A DNA stretch of 64,000 nt, taken from assembly GCF_023206395.1 (NCBI RefSeq), contig NZ_CP066150.1, forward strand, positions 1,302,001 through 1,366,000, read 5' to 3'. This stretch comes from Vibrio sp. ED004. Its GTDB lineage: Bacteria; Pseudomonadota; Gammaproteobacteria; Enterobacterales; Vibrionaceae. The notes beneath the pieces were generated by a model that made no database searches, was not told where the DNA came from, and saw only the letters and a list, made by a program, of their open reading frames with translations. The position numbers and the translations under genes are program-made. Positions 38,101 to 45,600 of the stretch are shown one piece after another; the first letter of the stretch is position 1; each line of letters opens with the position of its first letter.

Positions 38101-39739
38101 GCGTCATTTCAATTTGGTCAATATTCCATTGCGTAATATTGATTACTTGATCTGGAGATGTAATCGTAATTGTGTAATTACCATCGCTAACCGTAAATCC
38201 TACGGGGTAGCCTGTCATAATTAGATTACTTAGCATCTCAGAATCGTCTAACAGGTCTACATTTAAGCTTAATAACCCAGACGAATCTTCATTAAAGACT
38301 AGTGGACCTGAATGAGAAGAGGTTATCACTGCACCGTCGGCGTGTGGCCTAACAAAGACAGGCATATCTAAGACTGTCTCTGTTTCACCGTCGGTTACAA
38401 CTAATTGAAGCCCAGATGTACCCGAGAAATCACCATTTGGTGTATAAGTCCATGTGCCATCACTGTTATCAACAATATTACCTTCATCAGGTTCACTTGC
38501 AATAACCCTAGATAAGGTAAGAGTGTCACCGTCAACGTCACTAAAGAGATTTAACATGTCCACTTGGTTAAACGTAATCGAGCCATCTTCGACTGTCGTT
38601 AAATGGGCGTTACCTGAACTAAATACAGCGTCATTAACGGGTGTGACATCGACCTCTAATGTACCCTCAACAGATTCGACCCCATCATTAATGATATATG
38701 CTAGCTCAACAAGCCCGTTAAAGTCGGCTGCTGCTAACATTTGATAGGTGCCGTCAGACTGCTGCGTAATCGTCGCGTTTTGAGGTTGACGTACTACGAT
38801 TGACTCAAGTGTTAAATTATCACCGTCAACATCGGTAGCATTTGCAAGAATGTATTCTGGTTCAATGACTAACGCCTGATCTTCTTCACTAGTAAAGGTA
38901 ACCGTAGGTGCTAATGGTAGATCGTTAATGGCATCGACAGTAATAGTGCTAGTAGCATCGGTAACACTGACACCATCTGAGACTGAGAAATCAAGATCAA
39001 CTGTACCGTTAAAGTTTTCATTAGGCACGAAACTATAAGTGCCGTTGCCGTTGTCAGTAAAATCACCATCACTACCTGTGTAACTGACCGAAGAAATAGA
39101 TAAGTCGTCACCGTCTACGTCAGCAGCACCGGCAAGTAACTGCTCGTCTGTAATGGTAATCGTATCATCTTCATTAATATCAAATGAAGGTGGTGAAACA
39201 ATGACCAAGTCATTAATCGGATTCACCGTTAAATCAAGACCCGTAGCCACCGTTGCCGTGCCATCACTAACATCAAACGTTAACGCCAAATCACCGTTAA
39301 AATCGGCCGTTGGAGTGACGGTAAAGCTACCATCCCCGTTATCGATAACCGAACCACCACTAGCAAGCTCTAAATTCGAAGCGGTTAAATCATCACCATC
39401 AATGTCACTGGCATTGCCCAACAACTGCTCTTGGCTAAGCGTGATGGTGCCATCCTCGTCCACATTGTACGCCACATTACCCGACACTATCGGCGTGTCA
39501 TTCACCGCTATGACACCAACATCCGCAGTGGTTGTCGCAGTCGCCCCATCATCATCGACGACGGTGACATTAATCGACACATCGCCGTTGAAGTTGTCAT
39601 TCGGTGCAAAACTGTAAGTACCATTACCGTTATTAGTGAAGATACCGTCTCCACCTGTGTAACTCACACTCTCAACAGTAACTGTACCGTCAATATCTGA
39701 ACTGTTTGCTAATAGCTGTACATCGCTAAACGTTAACAA
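29105..39739 (-). CDS. Giant adhesin, C-terminal frame segment (3,544 codons)
   Basis: This is the longest continuous piece of the adhesin. It starts inside a cadherin-like repeat at an internal start, so it has no natural N terminus. It holds one further 864-type unit, then diverged repeats, a region resembling a carbohydrate-binding beta-sandwich (GTFDDNASLDDWGIAV ... ISLQLGGMGGYFDN ... YFELGSNIGNGDYVL), more repeats, and two propeller-like segments of about 370 residues at roughly 33345-32225 and 31370-30245. It ends with a Gln/Asp/Ser-rich tail, DQNTDFDQGSI being the last residues. A type I secretion signal would be expected in this tail; none of known type was recognised. Confidence 0.85.
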   Translation of the reverse strand: MLTFSDVQLLANSSDIDGTVTVESVSYTGGDGIFTNNGNGTYSFAPNDNFNGDVSINVTVVDDDGATATTTADVGVIAVNDTPIVSGNVAYNVDEDGTITLSQEQLLGNASDIDGDDLTASNLELASGGSVIDNGDGSFTVTPTADFNGDLALTFDVSDGTATVATGLDLTVNPINDLVIVSPPSFDINEDDTITITDEQLLAGAADVDGDDLSISSVSYTGSDGDFTDNGNGTYSFVPNENFNGTVDLDFSVSDGVSVTDATSTITVDAINDLPLAPTVTFTSEEDQALVIEPEYILANATDVDGDNLTLESIVVRQPQNATITQQSDGTYQMLAAADFNGLVELAYIINDGVESVEGTLEVDVTPVNDAVFSSGNAHLTTVEDGSITFNQVDMLNLFSDVDGDTLTLSRVIASEPDEGNIVDNSDGTWTYTPNGDFSGTSGLQLVVTDGETETVLDMPVFVRPHADGAVITSSHSGPLVFNEDSSGLLSLNVDLLDDSEMLSNLIMTGYPVGFTVSDGNYTITITSPDQVINITQWNIDQIEMTPPENWSGDFSVTVTATTVDYGDEGSLVAPDLDNLVGDFDTSSGQDITLTMEDLLAQADDLEIASSDEVSIDLAHLVDPSQGSLTENSDGTFTFSPADGFNGQVDFAFVVIQNGEMHDVQSSIAVHATEEPNATGNSTPESSGIATTTLTPGESLVFTDQDLLSQITDADGDTLTIESVQLVSGEGTLQITGEGEYNFIPQDGFESLAQIQFVASDGTETISSHINLDFSNQAPEVSADIVAATSQVSEDGSVTISSDELLTALSASDHEGDALSIVRIDINENGSVVDNGNGTFTVTPNPNFNGTLSLNTVVTDGVSETEGSVTLDVSAVNDLTVVSDATYTVSEDGTLTFTDEQLLTNATDIDGDDLSIESVSYNGTDGVFTDNGNGTYSFVPNDNFNGDVALDFTVSDGTNTTDANINVSVTDVNDAPVAGSTSYQANEDGLLTFNDEQLLANSSDIDGTVTVESVSYTGGDGIFTNNGNGTYSFAPNDNFNGDVSINVTVVDDDGATATTTADVDVIAVNDTPIVSGNVAYNVDEDGTITLSQEQLLGNASDIDGDALTASNLQLASGGTVTDNGDGSFTVTPEAHFNGDLTLTFDVSDGTATVATGLDLTVVAVNDTPEAGDEISIQAEEDQTVGVSLREEPVLRFDIAPENGVIEANLNDEWVELEVGQEVPVDTEVRFIPNDNDDITHTSQIGTFDDNASLDDWGIAVDPNTRELVDGDLKVTIQSNDGPLSAWNADGATGHGIGDNDKAGLSGNEKLTMTVEGQEINEISLQLGGMGGYFDNKGSPYYTEVEVRAFNSDGDLVDSMIVEKDQSDQGFEASVTLTVNEPVSYFELGSNIGNGDYVLQNITLSQTIHDEAVFTSIGVDGTEMTETVELNIREGDNEIELTADLPNVTIDTGGATQFASVVITEEQLFAQASDIDGDILEIQNIELVGDNAEYVTLTDNGDGTWIITPDNNFNGEVELGYQVTDGVATDGNIININFEAVNDAPVSGDLAYTVNEDNSITLSQEQLLAQATDVESDDLTAANLSVSGNATVTENDDGSFTITPNANFNGDIDITFDLTDGTDTVIATADLTVNPMSDPTVVSDVSYTIEEDGTLTFTDAQLLAGASDADGETLSIESVSYNGTDGVFTNNGNGTYSFAPNDNFNGDVALDFTVTDGTETTDANINVSVSEVNDVPVVAGNLSYTINEDNSLTLTQSQLLSQARDVDGDNLQATNVEFAAGTVTTDGVGTVTLTPNQDFNGDVTLSFDVTDGVDTVASSINLSITPINDAPTSDGVSLNVDEDGVITITQADLIGSATDVESDAFSAIIDMSDAVANDDGKPQLTLDNATLIDNQDGSYQLIPDADYNGNFDITYTLSDGNDSSSTALSMTINPVNDAPDVDGNAILQGYENASLTITEADLLAEASDVDDDNLSVVNLDVEGAGDLVDNGDGTWTYTPEPGFYGDLNVSFDVSDGVTTTPADADFNIRINTAPTVHDSADQLSGTEDQAIIIEQAQILSMLTDAEGDTISISNFNLVDNSVGSLVDNGDGTWSFTPVDDFNGDVPISFTATDNIGASESIDITMLVQNVNDVPVFNVPEVTFSESYTDTEQLTSRLDTYNAQGVELPSGETLIVSQSYDSVSFSQLLKAQLIGEDGTPQGETMTLTSFSGSPSNIDVTASSNGDLLVSFTEWDSSGGNSVKVQMIDVNTQTSSDPIVIDSESSIYGSPAVSLQEDGTFLMAYGGSDSDGVAEINVVSLSNTGEVIGSVTEVGGLDVNWNTKLFISSEGSVQVLSKSGQETQLSVIDTNSGTIENTTVLDAISDSTSINDTLTLEDGSTLLLTSEWVSGVGAQNGIIKIDPDLNVTTLVVEGHNGSSGYMSNLNLVDTGDGNFAVGWNESTTVYATGYDADGNVLQESTVAQLSSYPNGITFSSDSDQLTATWSLYDNSTASNQTYTKSVSLAEPQPEYAQMDASGAEDSVIVLTLEDLTSSVTDVDGDTFTIENISSSNGTIEDNEDGTFNYTPEPDFNGLTIFNFDVNDGTVSIPVSMSLTVDPVNDTPITNTLNLQGYEDAAFTISESQLLASTTDIDGDALSVSNVSASGNGLLSDNGDGTWTYTPDADFVGDVSLSFDISDGEEVIQGDANLNIRVNTTPEDTDSVTLTGIEDVATIISAEDLLATVVDGENDAMTVLNVESADAAKATIEDNGDGTWTVTTAENFNGDLPINFTVTDSIADGVTVDITMTVQAVNDAPVFVSPNTTLNVTETGTEVLTDFSLSSPQTVTFDDGSSMVLTLQSDPITYNQVLAAQNFAADGTPEGTPVSMNEFDSSPSNLTVAATESGGVSVAYSAWDSDTGGQALKYMSFDENMAVTSPEVTVATSNSFYGLDITIQNDGGSSLVFGTSEGWGSSASNHVNVQTLDANGQPEGSVLEIPVGAMNWTTKVSVGSDGNVTMIGSDSGQMQITSIDTGTGIITDTSVINSVSSSANIATSDMLEDGSSVTIFSEWIGSETVYTAVQVDPDGTETSYAIAPPDGVTGYANSHTLADTGDGSFAIGWSQGSNENGFYVNQYNDGETLQTITMLDGVSSINSPVIHFDGDQLIGTWSSSSNGASEVATRAVPAIDVTPEPDVTMDIASDGSVTLETEQLLSMFTDVEGDEIEITDVTTADSSLIITNNGDGTFTMTGSGEGNLANLTVIVNDGTNTLEQNILVKTSDIVEDYTISDDGSLTFASEQLLDELGVNTSSEILDITDSNNAGFFAESGDSEWVYWPNDDFDGNLTMSVEINDNGVTSSHDLSIQVAGDFEQNDEEQTVQSIDEQQTDTTQTAEQSQSDSVDEEESSADVTAAPGDTISISIPDEVSGNESVDYAEMSGLPEGSSVSNALDNGDGSFTISGNLEQSVSVELPEGYEGTSEIQFQGYDELGSSIDGASGSVEVEVDDQYTMQGSTQEQQTDMAGMESGGSDWTSAGGQDQGVDFTDDSGSFDSDSQTSTDQNTDFDQGSI

Positions 39740-39749
39740 ACCATCTTCA

Positions 39750-41576
39750 TTAACTTGGTAACTGGTTGAGCCCCACTACCGGTGCATCGTTAATATCAGA
39801 CACTGTAATGTTTATAGAGTTCTCTGCCGTTGTAGAGCCATCACTGGCTACATAACGCAGCTCGATATTACCGTTAAAGTTATCGTTCGGTACAAAGCTA
39901 TAAACTCCTCCAGCAATCTCTGTCAAGACACCATCAGAACCTGTATAACTCACCGACTCAATCGAAACAGAGTCGCCATCAATATCGCTAACGTTAGCAA
40001 GAATGTCGTTATCACTGAGTATTAAAGTACCATCCTCACCCACATCGACATTAAAGCTATCTGCAACGACAGAGTCATTAACCGGATTCACCGTTAAATC
40101 AAGACCCGTAGCCACCGTTGCCGTGCCATCACTAACATCAAACGTTAACGCCAAATCACCGTTAAAATCGGCCGTTGGAGTGACGGTAAAGCTACCATCC
40201 CCGTTATCGATAACCGAACCACCACTAGCAAGCTCTAAATTCGAAGCGGTTAAATCATCACCATCAATGTCACTGGCATTGCCCAACAACTGCTCTTGGC
40301 TAAGCGTGATGGTGCCATCCTCGTCCACATTGTACGCCACATTACCCGACACTATCGGCGTGTCATTCACCGCTATGACACCAACATCCGCAGTGGTTGT
40401 CGCAGTCGCCCCATCATCATCGACGACGGTGACATTAATCGACACATCGCCGTTGAAGTTGTCATTCGGTGCAAAACTGTAAGTACCATTACCGTTATTA
40501 GTGAAGATACCGTCTCCACCTGTGTAACTCACACTCTCAACAGTAACTGTACCGTCAATATCTGAACTGTTTGCCAATAGTTGTTCATCATTGAAGGTGA
40601 GCAAACCATCTTCATTTGCTTGATAACTGGTCGAGCCCGCAACAGGTGCATCGTTTACATCTGTCACGCTGACATTGATGTTCGCGTCCGTCGTGCTAGT
40701 ACCATCACTCACCTTAAAGTCAAGCGCAACGTCACCATTGAAGTTGTCGTTCGGTACGAAGCTGTAAGTGCCATTGCCATTGTCGGTAAACACACCATCG
40801 GTACCGTTGTAACTGACCGACTCAATCGACAAGTCGTCGCCATCAATGTCTGTCGCGTTAGTAAGCAGTTGCTCGTCCGTGAAGGTCAACGTGCCATCTT
40901 CACTGACGGTATAGGTAGCATCACTCACCACGGTTAAGTCATTAGTAGGATTCACCGTTAAATCAAGACCCGTAGCCACCGTTGCCGTGCCATCACTAAC
41001 ATCAAACGTTAACGCCAAATCACCGTTAAAATCGGCCGTTGGAGTGACGGTAAAGCTACCATCCCCGTTATCGATAACCGAACCACCACTAGCAAGCTCT
41101 AAATTCGAAGCGGTTAAATCATCACCATCAATGTCACTGGCATTGCCCAACAACTGCTCTTGGCTAAGCGTGATGGTGCCATCCTCGTCCACATTGTACG
41201 CCACATTACCCGACACTATCGGCGTGTCATTCACCGCTATGACATCAACATCCGCAGTGGTTGTCGCAGTCGCCCCATCATCATCGACGACGGTGACATT
41301 AATCGACACATCGCCGTTGAAGTTGTCATTCGGTGCAAAACTGTAAGTACCATTACCGTTATTAGTGAAGATACCGTCTCCACCTGTGTAACTCACACTC
41401 TCAACAGTAACTGTACCGTCAATATCTGAACTGTTTGCCAATAGTTGTTCATCATTGAAGGTGAGCAAACCATCTTCATTTGCTTGATAACTGGTCGAGC
41501 CCGCAACAGGTGCATCGTTTACATCTGTCACGCTGACATTGATGTTCGCGTCCGTCGTGTTAGTACCATCACTCAC
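39750..41576 (-). CDS. Giant adhesin, third frame segment (608 codons)
   Basis: This segment lies between the frameshift near 41580 (TAAA where other copies have TAAAA) and the one near 39771 (GTTGAGCCCC where the matching copy has GTTGCTCCC). It consists only of cadherin-like repeats and is not an independent gene. Its apparent start overlaps the stop of the preceding segment only because of the frameshift. Confidence 0.8.
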   Translation of the reverse strand: MSDGTNTTDANINVSVTDVNDAPVAGSTSYQANEDGLLTFNDEQLLANSSDIDGTVTVESVSYTGGDGIFTNNGNGTYSFAPNDNFNGDVSINVTVVDDDGATATTTADVDVIAVNDTPIVSGNVAYNVDEDGTITLSQEQLLGNASDIDGDDLTASNLELASGGSVIDNGDGSFTVTPTADFNGDLALTFDVSDGTATVATGLDLTVNPTNDLTVVSDATYTVSEDGTLTFTDEQLLTNATDIDGDDLSIESVSYNGTDGVFTDNGNGTYSFVPNDNFNGDVALDFKVSDGTSTTDANINVSVTDVNDAPVAGSTSYQANEDGLLTFNDEQLLANSSDIDGTVTVESVSYTGGDGIFTNNGNGTYSFAPNDNFNGDVSINVTVVDDDGATATTTADVGVIAVNDTPIVSGNVAYNVDEDGTITLSQEQLLGNASDIDGDDLTASNLELASGGSVIDNGDGSFTVTPTADFNGDLALTFDVSDGTATVATGLDLTVNPVNDSVVADSFNVDVGEDGTLILSDNDILANVSDIDGDSVSIESVSYTGSDGVLTEIAGGVYSFVPNDNFNGNIELRYVASDGSTTAENSINITVSDINDAPVVGLNQLPS

Positions 41577-42544
41577 CGTAAATCAAGCGCAACGTCACCA
41601 TTGAAGTTGTCGTTCGGTACGAAACTGTAAGTGCCGTTGCCATTGTCGGTAAACACACCATCGGTACCGTTGTAACTGACCGACTCAATCGACAAGTCGT
41701 CGCCATCAATGTCTGTCGCGTTAGTAAGCAGTTGCTCGTCCGTGAAGGTCAACGTGCCCTCTTCATTAACGGCGTAGGTAGCATCACTCACCACGGTTAA
41801 GTCATTAGTAGGATTCACCGTTAAATCAAGACCCGTAGCCACCGTTGCCGTGCCATCACTAACATCAAACGTTAACGCCAAATCACCGTTAAAATCGGCC
41901 GTTGGAGTGACGGTAAAGCTACCATCCCCGTTATCGATAACCGAACCACCACTAGCAAGCTCTAAATTCGAAGCGGTTAAATCATCACCATCAATGTCAC
42001 TGGCATTGCCCAACAACTGCTCTTGGCTAAGCGTGATGGTGCCATCCTCGTCCACATTGTACGCCACATTACCCGACACTATCGGCGTGTCATTCACCGC
42101 TATGACACCAACATCCGCAGTGGTTGTCGCAGTCGCCCCATCATCATCGACGACGGTGACATTAATCGACACATCGCCGTTGAAGTTGTCATTCGGTGCA
42201 AAACTGTAAGTACCATTACCGTTATTAGTGAAGATACCGTCTCCACCTGTGTAACTCACACTCTCAACAGTAACTGTACCGTCAATATCTGAACTGTTTG
42301 CTAATAGCTGTACATCGCTAAACGTTAACAAACCATCTTCATTAACTTGGTAACTGGTTGCTCCCACTACCGGTGCATCGTTAATATCAGACACTGTAAT
42401 GTTTATAGAGTTCTCTGCCGTTGTAGAGCCATCACTGGCTACATAACTTAGCTCGATATTACCGTTAAAGTTATCGTTCGGAGCAAAGCTATAAACTCCT
42501 CCAGCAATCTCTGTCAAGACACCATCAGAACCTGTATAACTCAC
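41573..42544 (-). CDS. Giant adhesin, second frame segment (323 codons)
   Basis: This segment lies between the frameshift near 42616 (ATTAAGTAC where other copies have ATTAAAGTAC) and the one near 41580. The reading frame is open slightly upstream of 42544, back to the frameshift. It contains cadherin-like repeats only and is not an independent gene. Confidence 0.8.
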   Translation of the reverse strand: MSYTGSDGVLTEIAGGVYSFAPNDNFNGNIELSYVASDGSTTAENSINITVSDINDAPVVGATSYQVNEDGLLTFSDVQLLANSSDIDGTVTVESVSYTGGDGIFTNNGNGTYSFAPNDNFNGDVSINVTVVDDDGATATTTADVGVIAVNDTPIVSGNVAYNVDEDGTITLSQEQLLGNASDIDGDDLTASNLELASGGSVIDNGDGSFTVTPTADFNGDLALTFDVSDGTATVATGLDLTVNPTNDLTVVSDATYAVNEEGTLTFTDEQLLTNATDIDGDDLSIESVSYNGTDGVFTDNGNGTYSFVPNDNFNGDVALDLR

Positions 42545-42612
42545 CGACTCAATCGAAACAGAGTCGCCATCAATATCGCTAACGTTAGCAAGAATGTCGT
42601 TATCACTGAGTA

Positions 42613-45600
42613 TTAAGTACCATCCTCACCCACATCGACATTAAAGCTATCTGCAACGACAGAGTCATTAACCGGATTCACCGTTAAATCAAGACCCGTA
42701 GCCACCGTTGCCGTGCCATCACTAACATCAAACGTTAACGCCAAATCACCGTTAAAATCGGCCGTTGGAGTGACGGTAAAGCTACCATCCCCGTTATCGA
42801 TAACCGAACCACCACTAGCAAGCTCTAAATTCGAAGCGGTTAAATCATCACCATCAATGTCACTGGCATTGCCCAACAACTGCTCTTGGCTAAGCGTGAT
42901 GGTGCCATCCTCGTCCACATTGTACGCCACATTACCCGACACTATCGGCGTGTCATTCACCGCTATGACATCAACATCCGCAGTGGTTGTCGCAGTCGCC
43001 CCATCATCATCGACGACGGTGACATTAATCGACACATCGCCGTTGAAGTTGTCATTCGGTGCAAAACTGTAAGTACCATTACCGTTATTAGTGAAGATAC
43101 CGTCTCCACCTGTGTAACTCACACTCTCAACAGTAACTGTACCGTCAATATCTGAACTGTTTGCCAATAGTTGTTCATCATTGAAGGTGAGCAAACCATC
43201 TTCATTTGCTTGATAACTGGTCGAGCCCGCAACAGGTGCATCGTTTACATCTGTCACGCTGACATTGATGTTCGCGTCCGTCGTGTTAGTACCATCACTC
43301 ACCGTAAAATCAAGCGCAACGTCACCATTGAAGTTGTCGTTCGGTACGAAACTGTAAGTGCCGTTGCCATTGTCGGTAAACACACCATCGGTACCGTTGT
43401 AACTGACCGACTCAATCGACAAGTCGTCGCCATCAATGTCTGTCGCGTTAGTAAGCAGTTGCTCGTCCGTGAAGGTCAACGTGCCATCTTCACTGACGGT
43501 ATAGGTAGCATCACTCACCACGGTTAAGTCATTAGTAGGATTCACCGTTAAATCAAGACCCGTAGCCACCGTTGCCGTGCCATCACTAACATCAAACGTT
43601 AACGCCAAATCACCGTTAAAATCGGCCGTTGGAGTGACGGTAAAGCTACCATCCCCGTTATCGATAACCGAACCACCACTAGCAAGCTCTAAATTCGAAG
43701 CGGTTAAATCATCACCATCAATGTCACTGGCATTGCCCAACAACTGCTCTTGGCTAAGCGTGATGGTGCCATCCTCGTCCACATTGTACGCCACATTACC
43801 CGACACTATCGGCGTGTCATTCACCGCTATGACATCAACATCCGCAGTGGTTGTCGCAGTCGCCCCATCATCATCGACGACGGTGACATTAATCGACACA
43901 TCGCCGTTGAAGTTGTCATTCGGTGCAAAACTGTAAGTACCATTACCGTTATTAGTGAAGATACCGTCTCCACCTGTGTAACTCACACTCTCAACAGTAA
44001 CTGTACCGTCAATATCTGAACTGTTTGCCAATAGTTGTTCATCATTGAAGGTGAGCAAACCATCTTCATTTGCTTGATAACTGGTCGAGCCCGCAACAGG
44101 TGCATCGTTTACATCTGTCACGCTGACATTGATGTTCGCGTCCGTCGTGTTAGTACCATCACTCACCGTAAAATCAAGCGCAACGTCACCATTGAAGTTG
44201 TCGTTCGGTACGAAACTGTAAGTGCCGTTGCCATTGTCGGTAAACACACCATCGGTACCGTTGTAACTGACCGACTCAATCGACAAGTCGTCGCCATCAA
44301 TGTCTGTCGCGTTAGTAAGCAGTTGCTCGTCCGTGAAGGTCAACGTGCCCTCTTCATTAACGGCGTAGGTAGCATCACTCACCACGGTTAAGTCATTAGT
44401 AGGATTCACCGTTAAATCAAGACCCGTAGCCACCGTTGCCGTGCCATCACTAACATCAAACGTTAACGCCAAATCACCGTTAAAATCGGCCGTTGGAGTG
44501 ACGGTAAAGCTACCATCCCCGTTATCGATAACCGAACCACCACTAGCAAGCTCTAAATTCGAAGCGGTTAAATCATCACCATCAATGTCACTGGCATTGC
44601 CCAACAACTGCTCTTGGCTAAGCGTGATGGTGCCATCCTCGTCCACATTGTACGCCACATTACCCGACACTATCGGCGTGTCATTCACCGCTATGACACC
44701 AACATCCGCAGTGGTTGTCGCAGTCGCCCCATCATCATCGACGACGGTGACATTAATCGACACATCGCCGTTGAAGTTGTCATTCGGTGCAAAACTGTAA
44801 GTACCATTACCGTTATTAGTGAAGATACCGTCTCCACCTGTGTAACTCACACTCTCAACAGTAACTGTACCGTCAATATCTGAACTGTTTGCTAATAGCT
44901 GTACATCGCTAAACGTTAACAAACCATCTTCATTAACTTGGTAACTGGTTGCTCCCACTACCGGTGCATCGTTAATATCAGACACTGTAATGTTTATAGA
45001 GTTCTCTGCCGTTGTAGAGCCATCACTGGCTACATAACTTAGCTCGATATTACCGTTAAAGTTATCGTTCGGAGCAAAGCTATAAACTCCTCCAGCAATC
45101 TCTGTCAAGACACCATCAGAACCTGTATAACTCACCGACTCAATCGAAACAGAGTCGCCATCAATATCGCTAACGTTAGCAAGAATGTCGTTATCACTGA
45201 GTATTAAAGTACCATCCTCACCCACATCGACATTAAAGCTATCTGCAACGACAGAGTCATTAACCGGATTCACCGTTAAATCAAGACCCGTAGCCACCGT
45301 TGCCGTGCCATCACTAACATCAAACGTTAACGCCAAATCACCGTTAAAATCGGCCGTTGGAGTGACGGTAAAGCTACCATCCCCGTTATCGATAACCGAA
45401 CCACCACTAGCAAGCTCTAAATTCGAAGCGGTTAAATCATCACCATCAATGTCACTGGCATTGCCCAACAACTGCTCTTGGCTAAGCGTGATGGTGCCAT
45501 CCTCGTCCACATTGTACGCCACATTACCCGACACTATCGGCGTGTCATTCACCGCTATGACATCAACATCCGCAGTGGTTGTCGCAGTCGCCCCATCATC

